Positions 43,440 to 45,980 of a DNA stretch of 45,980 nt are shown here, in pieces. The DNA is from Planctomycetota bacterium (GTDB taxonomy: Bacteria > Planctomycetota > UBA1135 > UBA2386), in the NCBI GenBank assembly GCA_025459175.1, contig JALORC010000050.1, forward strand, positions 1 to 45,980, in the 5' to 3' direction. The position numbers and the translations under genes were made by a program. The notes below the pieces were generated by a model. The model was given only the letters and a program-made list of their open reading frames with translations, was not told the DNA's origin and did no database searches. Each line of letters begins with the position of its first letter. Position 1 is the stretch's first letter.

Positions 43440-44651
43440 GTGTCCGAACTGCTCTGGCTGCTCGCCGGGGCCGCCATCGCGGTCGCCGTGCTGCGACCGT
43501 GGCGCCAGCGAGCGCCGCGCGAGGAACCCGCGCCGCCGCCGCCGCCCCCGCCCGTGGCCGAGACGATCACCGCCGATGCACGGCAGCTGGCGAGCACCTT
43601 CGCCGACGAACTCGCCAACCTGCTGTCCGGCGTCGAGGGACGCGCCCACCATCTGATCACGACCGCGCCCGACCGCACGCAGTTGCCGAAGGCCGCCGAG
43701 GCGATGCTGGCTTCGATCGGTCGCCTGCACATCCTGCACACCAAGGTAGTGGCCGCCGCCGGTCGCCGCCGCGCCGAGCCCGGCACCACCGACCTGGCCG
43801 CGGCGGTGGGCGCACTCGCCGACGCGCTGCAACAGCTGCAGTTCGGCCTGGAGCTGCGCTGGGACCCACCCCCGCACCTGCCGGCGATCGCCGCCGGCCC
43901 GACCATCGTGCACGACGCGCTGCTGTTCCTCGGCGCCGCGCTGCTGCGCGCCGAACGCGGCGCGGCGCTGCTGTCGATCGACGGCGAGACCTGCTTCGCC
44001 GGCACCAGCCCCTGGGTGCAGGTCGAGATGGCGCTCGAGTGGCACAGCGAACCGGGTCCTGATGCGGCAGCACCGATCGACGACGTCGCGTTCACGCTCG
44101 ACCTGGAGGCCGCGCGGCAGCTGATCGTGCTGCACGGCGGGGAACTGCAGCTGCACCACCTGCGCAGCCGCTCGGTGCGCGCCGTGGTCCGTTGGCCGGC
44201 GGTGACCACCCCGGCGAGCGAGTCCACCCCGGCGTTGCCGACCGCGGCGCCGGCCCAGAGCGCGGCGACTGCGACGGCCAGGCACCATCACCACTACGGC
44301 GGCGCGCTGCTGCTCGAGTCCGATCCGTCGATCCGGGCGATGCTGAGCACCGAACTGAAGGCGACCGGCCGCGCCGTGTTCGCGTGCGCCGACGGTGCGG
44401 CGGCGAGTTCGTTCCTGGAGGCGACGCCGGACCGCTTCGAACTGCTGATCGTCGACGATCCGCAGCGCCTCGAACGCAGCGATCCGCTGGCTGCCACGAT
44501 CCGGACGGCGGCGCCGCGCCTCAAGCTGCTGGTGCTTGCCGCCACGCTGCCGTCGACGCGCGCCGAATGGCCGCTGCTGCACCAGTTGCAGAAGCCGTTC
44601 GACGTGCACGAACTGCGACACGCTCTCGCCACCGTTCTCGCCTTTGGATAG
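43440..44651 (+). CDS. Degenerate membrane-anchored histidine kinase / receiver hybrid
   Basis: The protein has 403 residues from a GTG at 43440. One membrane helix (LLWLLAGAAIAVAVL) and a Pro-rich linker are followed by a DHp-like helix ('ASTFADELANLLSGVEGRA'). Here the position of the phosphorylated His in the canonical A-H-D/E-L-N-N-L-L motif is Asp. The ATPase region lacks a proper N box (ALLFLGAALLRAE) and Gly boxes. From about residue 285 a receiver-like domain follows: 'LLLESDPSIRAML', 'LLIVDDPQ' and the final KPF motif ('LQKPFDVHELRHAL'). A His-rich RHHHHY stretch joins them. It looks like a pseudokinase scaffold rather than an active kinase. Confidence 0.68.
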   Translation: MSELLWLLAGAAIAVAVLRPWRQRAPREEPAPPPPPPPVAETITADARQLASTFADELANLLSGVEGRAHHLITTAPDRTQLPKAAEAMLASIGRLHILHTKVVAAAGRRRAEPGTTDLAAAVGALADALQQLQFGLELRWDPPPHLPAIAAGPTIVHDALLFLGAALLRAERGAALLSIDGETCFAGTSPWVQVEMALEWHSEPGPDAAAPIDDVAFTLDLEAARQLIVLHGGELQLHHLRSRSVRAVVRWPAVTTPASESTPALPTAAPAQSAATATARHHHHYGGALLLESDPSIRAMLSTELKATGRAVFACADGAAASSFLEATPDRFELLIVDDPQRLERSDPLAATIRTAAPRLKLLVLAATLPSTRAEWPLLHQLQKPFDVHELRHALATVLAFG

Positions 44652-44679
44652 GGTGTTCCGCCCCGCGGAGGACACCAAC

Positions 44680-45402
44680 CTGGCTCGCAAGAACAACCGA
44701 ATGCCGGATCAGCTCCGGCCACTCAAGTTCACCCGTTCGTACACCGACCTGCCCGGCTCGGTGCTGGTCGAGTGCGGCAAGACCAAGGTGCTGTGCACGG
44801 TCTGCGTGCAGGACCAGGTGCCGCCGTGGATGTACAACCGCCACCAGGGCGGCTGGCTGACGGCCGAGTATTCGATGCTGCCCGGCGCCGGCAGCCCGCG
44901 CAAACCGCGCGACGGCCGCACCGGCCGCCCGCTCGACGGCCGCAGCTTCGAGATCCAGCGCCTGATCGGCCGCGCGATGCGCTGCGCGGTCGACCTCGGC
45001 GCGCTGCCGGAGGTGACGCTGTGGATCGACTGCGACGTGCTGTCGGCCGACGGCGGCACCCGCACCGCCTCGGTGAACGGCGCCGCGGTCGCGGTCTACG
45101 ACGCACTGCTGTGGATGGAGGAACAGAAGCAGCTGCCGAAGTGGCCGCTGCGCGGCCTCGTCTCCGCGGTCTCGGTCGGCATCGTCGGCGGCACGCCGAT
45201 GATCGACCTCGACTACCAGGAGGACAGCAGCGCCGAAGTCGACCTCAGCATCGTCACCGCCAGCGACGGTCGGCTGATCGAGATCGGCGGCGGCGCCGAG
45301 AAGAAACCGTTCACGACGGAGCAGTTCCAGAGCATGCTGTCGCTGGCGCAGACCGCCTGCGAAGGCATCCGCGAACAGCAGCGGCAGGTGCTGGGGATCT
45401 GA
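44680..45402 (+). CDS. rph: Ribonuclease PH
   Basis: RNase PH trims tRNA 3' ends using phosphate. The catalytic core is clear: 'FEIQRLIGRAMRCAVDL', 'IDCDVLSADGGTRTASVNGA', and a C-terminal 'DGRLIEIGGGAEKKPFT'. Family members start M-x-R-x-x-x-R-xxx-Q-x-RP. Here that needs 'ARKNNRMPDQLRP', so translation must begin before the ATG at 44701. A CTG at 44680 gives 240 residues, the usual length, with GGAGG nine bases upstream. A GTG at 44653 is the alternative. The stop codon lies in the first bases of the repeat element that precedes the transposase. Confidence 0.9.
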   Translation: MARKNNRMPDQLRPLKFTRSYTDLPGSVLVECGKTKVLCTVCVQDQVPPWMYNRHQGGWLTAEYSMLPGAGSPRKPRDGRTGRPLDGRSFEIQRLIGRAMRCAVDLGALPEVTLWIDCDVLSADGGTRTASVNGAAVAVYDALLWMEEQKQLPKWPLRGLVSAVSVGIVGGTPMIDLDYQEDSSAEVDLSIVTASDGRLIEIGGGAEKKPFTTEQFQSMLSLAQTACEGIREQQRQVLGI

Positions 45403-45433
45403 GCTGTTTCGCCCTCCGGGCGAAACAGCTCAG
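45399..45433 (+). terminator. Perfect 16-bp hairpin at the rph stop codon
   Basis: CTGAGCTGTTTCGCCC and its exact complement flank a 3-base loop (TCC). The stem begins one base before the rph TGA and includes it. It is the left hairpin of REP-like element B and probably ends rph transcription as well. Confidence 0.8.
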
Positions 45434-45543
45434 TGTTTGCCAGGACGCCGCAACGCGGGAATCACCACGCGGGCAATCGACGCAACCAGCCCCGCTGCGT
45501 CGTCCACTTCGGCCTGCTTCGCCCGGAGGGCGGACCAGCTCAG
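45399..45543 (+). repeat. 145-bp REP-like palindromic element, copy B
   Basis: Layout is the same as copy A: 35-base hairpin, 71-base core, 39-base arm ending in an imperfect 11-bp hairpin (45514-45538, loop GGA) and TCAG. Hairpin stem sequences differ from copy A while staying self-complementary, and the core is conserved. It lies between rph and the transposase, on the same strand as the latter. Confidence 0.82.
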
Positions 45544-45574
45544 CGTTCGCCAGCACGCCGCAACGCGGGAAATG
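45544..45574 (+). repeat. Partial third REP-like unit
   Basis: Directly after copy B, the first 28-30 bases of the core recur (GCCAGCACGCCGCAACGCGG with one change relative to copy B). Together with the preceding hairpin this makes a tandem hairpin-plus-core unit. The unit then runs into the transposase promoter. Confidence 0.75.
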
Positions 45575-45586
45575 TCGCCTCAGACC

Positions 45587-45614
45587 TTGCGCCGTGGCCG
45601 TGCCGGCATATCAT
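45587..45614 (+). promoter_or_regulatory. Probable promoter of the REP-associated transposase
   Basis: TTGCGC and TATCAT are separated by 16 bases, a fair match to a housekeeping promoter, 12 bases before the ATG at 45627. It lies outside the repeat core, so transposase expression need not depend on rph. Confidence 0.5.
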
Positions 45615-45626
45615 TGCGGAATCAAC

Positions 45627-45980
45627 ATGGCGACGGCGGCGAGCGCTCGGCGAGGCAAGCAGGCAACGGCGGCAGACACCCCGCTGCTGCCGTTCCGCGC
45701 CTTCCACGGCGGTCGCCGCGCGGGTGCCGGCCGCAAGCCGAACGGTCTGCGCGCCGGCGTTCCCCACGACACCCGCGCAGCCCTCGCCGCCCGCTTCCCG
45801 GTCCACGTGACCGTCAAGCTGCGCGAGCACCTGCCGCCGCTGCGCCGGCGCGATGCGTATGCAGCACTGCGCACGGCCTTTGCCGCCGGCTGCGACCGCA
45901 ACGGCTTCCGGCTCATCCACTACGCGGTGCTGAACGACCACCTGCACTTCGTCGTCGAAGCGACCGGCCGCAGCGCGCTG
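45627..45980 (+). CDS. REP-associated Y1 transposase (RAYT), N-terminal part
   Basis: The frame is open from the ATG at 45627 to the window edge (118 codons), so the C-terminus with the expected catalytic Tyr is not seen. It begins with a basic segment containing GGRRAGAGRKPNG, common in this transposase group. Then come 'RFPVHVTVKLREHLPPLR' and 'GFRLIHYAVLNDHLHFVVEA', where His-Leu-His is the HUH metal motif of Y1 (TnpA-like) nucleases. RAYTs cut and move REP palindromes as single strands. The repeat elements A and B are the obvious candidates for its substrate. Confidence 0.85.
   Translation, partial: MATAASARRGKQATAADTPLLPFRAFHGGRRAGAGRKPNGLRAGVPHDTRAALAARFPVHVTVKLREHLPPLRRRDAYAALRTAFAAGCDRNGFRLIHYAVLNDHLHFVVEATGRSAL

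Overview
This 45,980-base window is very GC-rich and gene-dense. It probably comes from a flagellated member of the Planctomycetota. The assignment is an inference. It rests on several large Sec-exported proteins that share a characteristic C-terminal region (a Gly-Cys-rich segment, then Pro-Leu-rich and PGC-type motifs), on DUF4139 and DUF4344 proteins, on FG-GAP and WD-like 'GG(S/A)F' repeat proteins, and on a complete run of flagellar basal-body genes. No rRNA, tRNA or CRISPR array was recognised.

Positions 1-21,433 are mostly a 'secretome' region. It holds a secreted protein running off the left edge; a beta-lactamase-fold serine hydrolase with tryptophan-rich repeats; a lipoprotein; a DUF4139 protein; a tight three-gene operon (SGNH hydrolase, UDP-GlcNAc 2-epimerase, GT4 glycosyltransferase); two paralogous repeat-propeller proteins; a beta-helix protein; a DUF4344 metallopeptidase; an ADP-ribosylglycohydrolase; and a small anchored protein. 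The region carries signs of rearrangement: a directly repeated 81-bp segment brackets the beta-helix gene, a DUF4139 fragment lies between the copies, and an FG-GAP gene has been cut down to 105 residues.

Positions 21,679-24,524 (minus strand) hold a translationally coupled polysaccharide deacetylase and carbamoyltransferase. Positions 24,928-30,571 (minus strand) are the flagellar operon flgB-flgC-fliE-fliF-fliG-fliH-fliI. Divergent from it is egtD, followed by cysC-cysD-cysNC-wzt on the plus strand. Facing these are the ABC permease wzm, a cysQ-type phosphatase, an ATP-grasp enzyme and a two-domain glycosyltransferase. APS/PAPS synthesis, PAP removal and a Wzm/Wzt-type exporter occur together without sulfite-forming genes, which suggests sulfation of an exported polysaccharide rather than sulfur assimilation.

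The right end holds an unknown gene, a degenerate membrane-anchored histidine-kinase/receiver hybrid, RNase PH (rph), and the start of a REP-associated Y1 transposase (RAYT) that runs off the edge. The most notable discovery is a 145-bp palindromic repeat element. One copy directly precedes the transposase, with a partial further unit. Another, in inverted orientation, exactly fills the interval between the convergent wzt and wzm stop codons. Together they look like a REP/RAYT ('REPtron') system whose CTGA...TCAG termini coincide with the stop codons of neighbouring genes.
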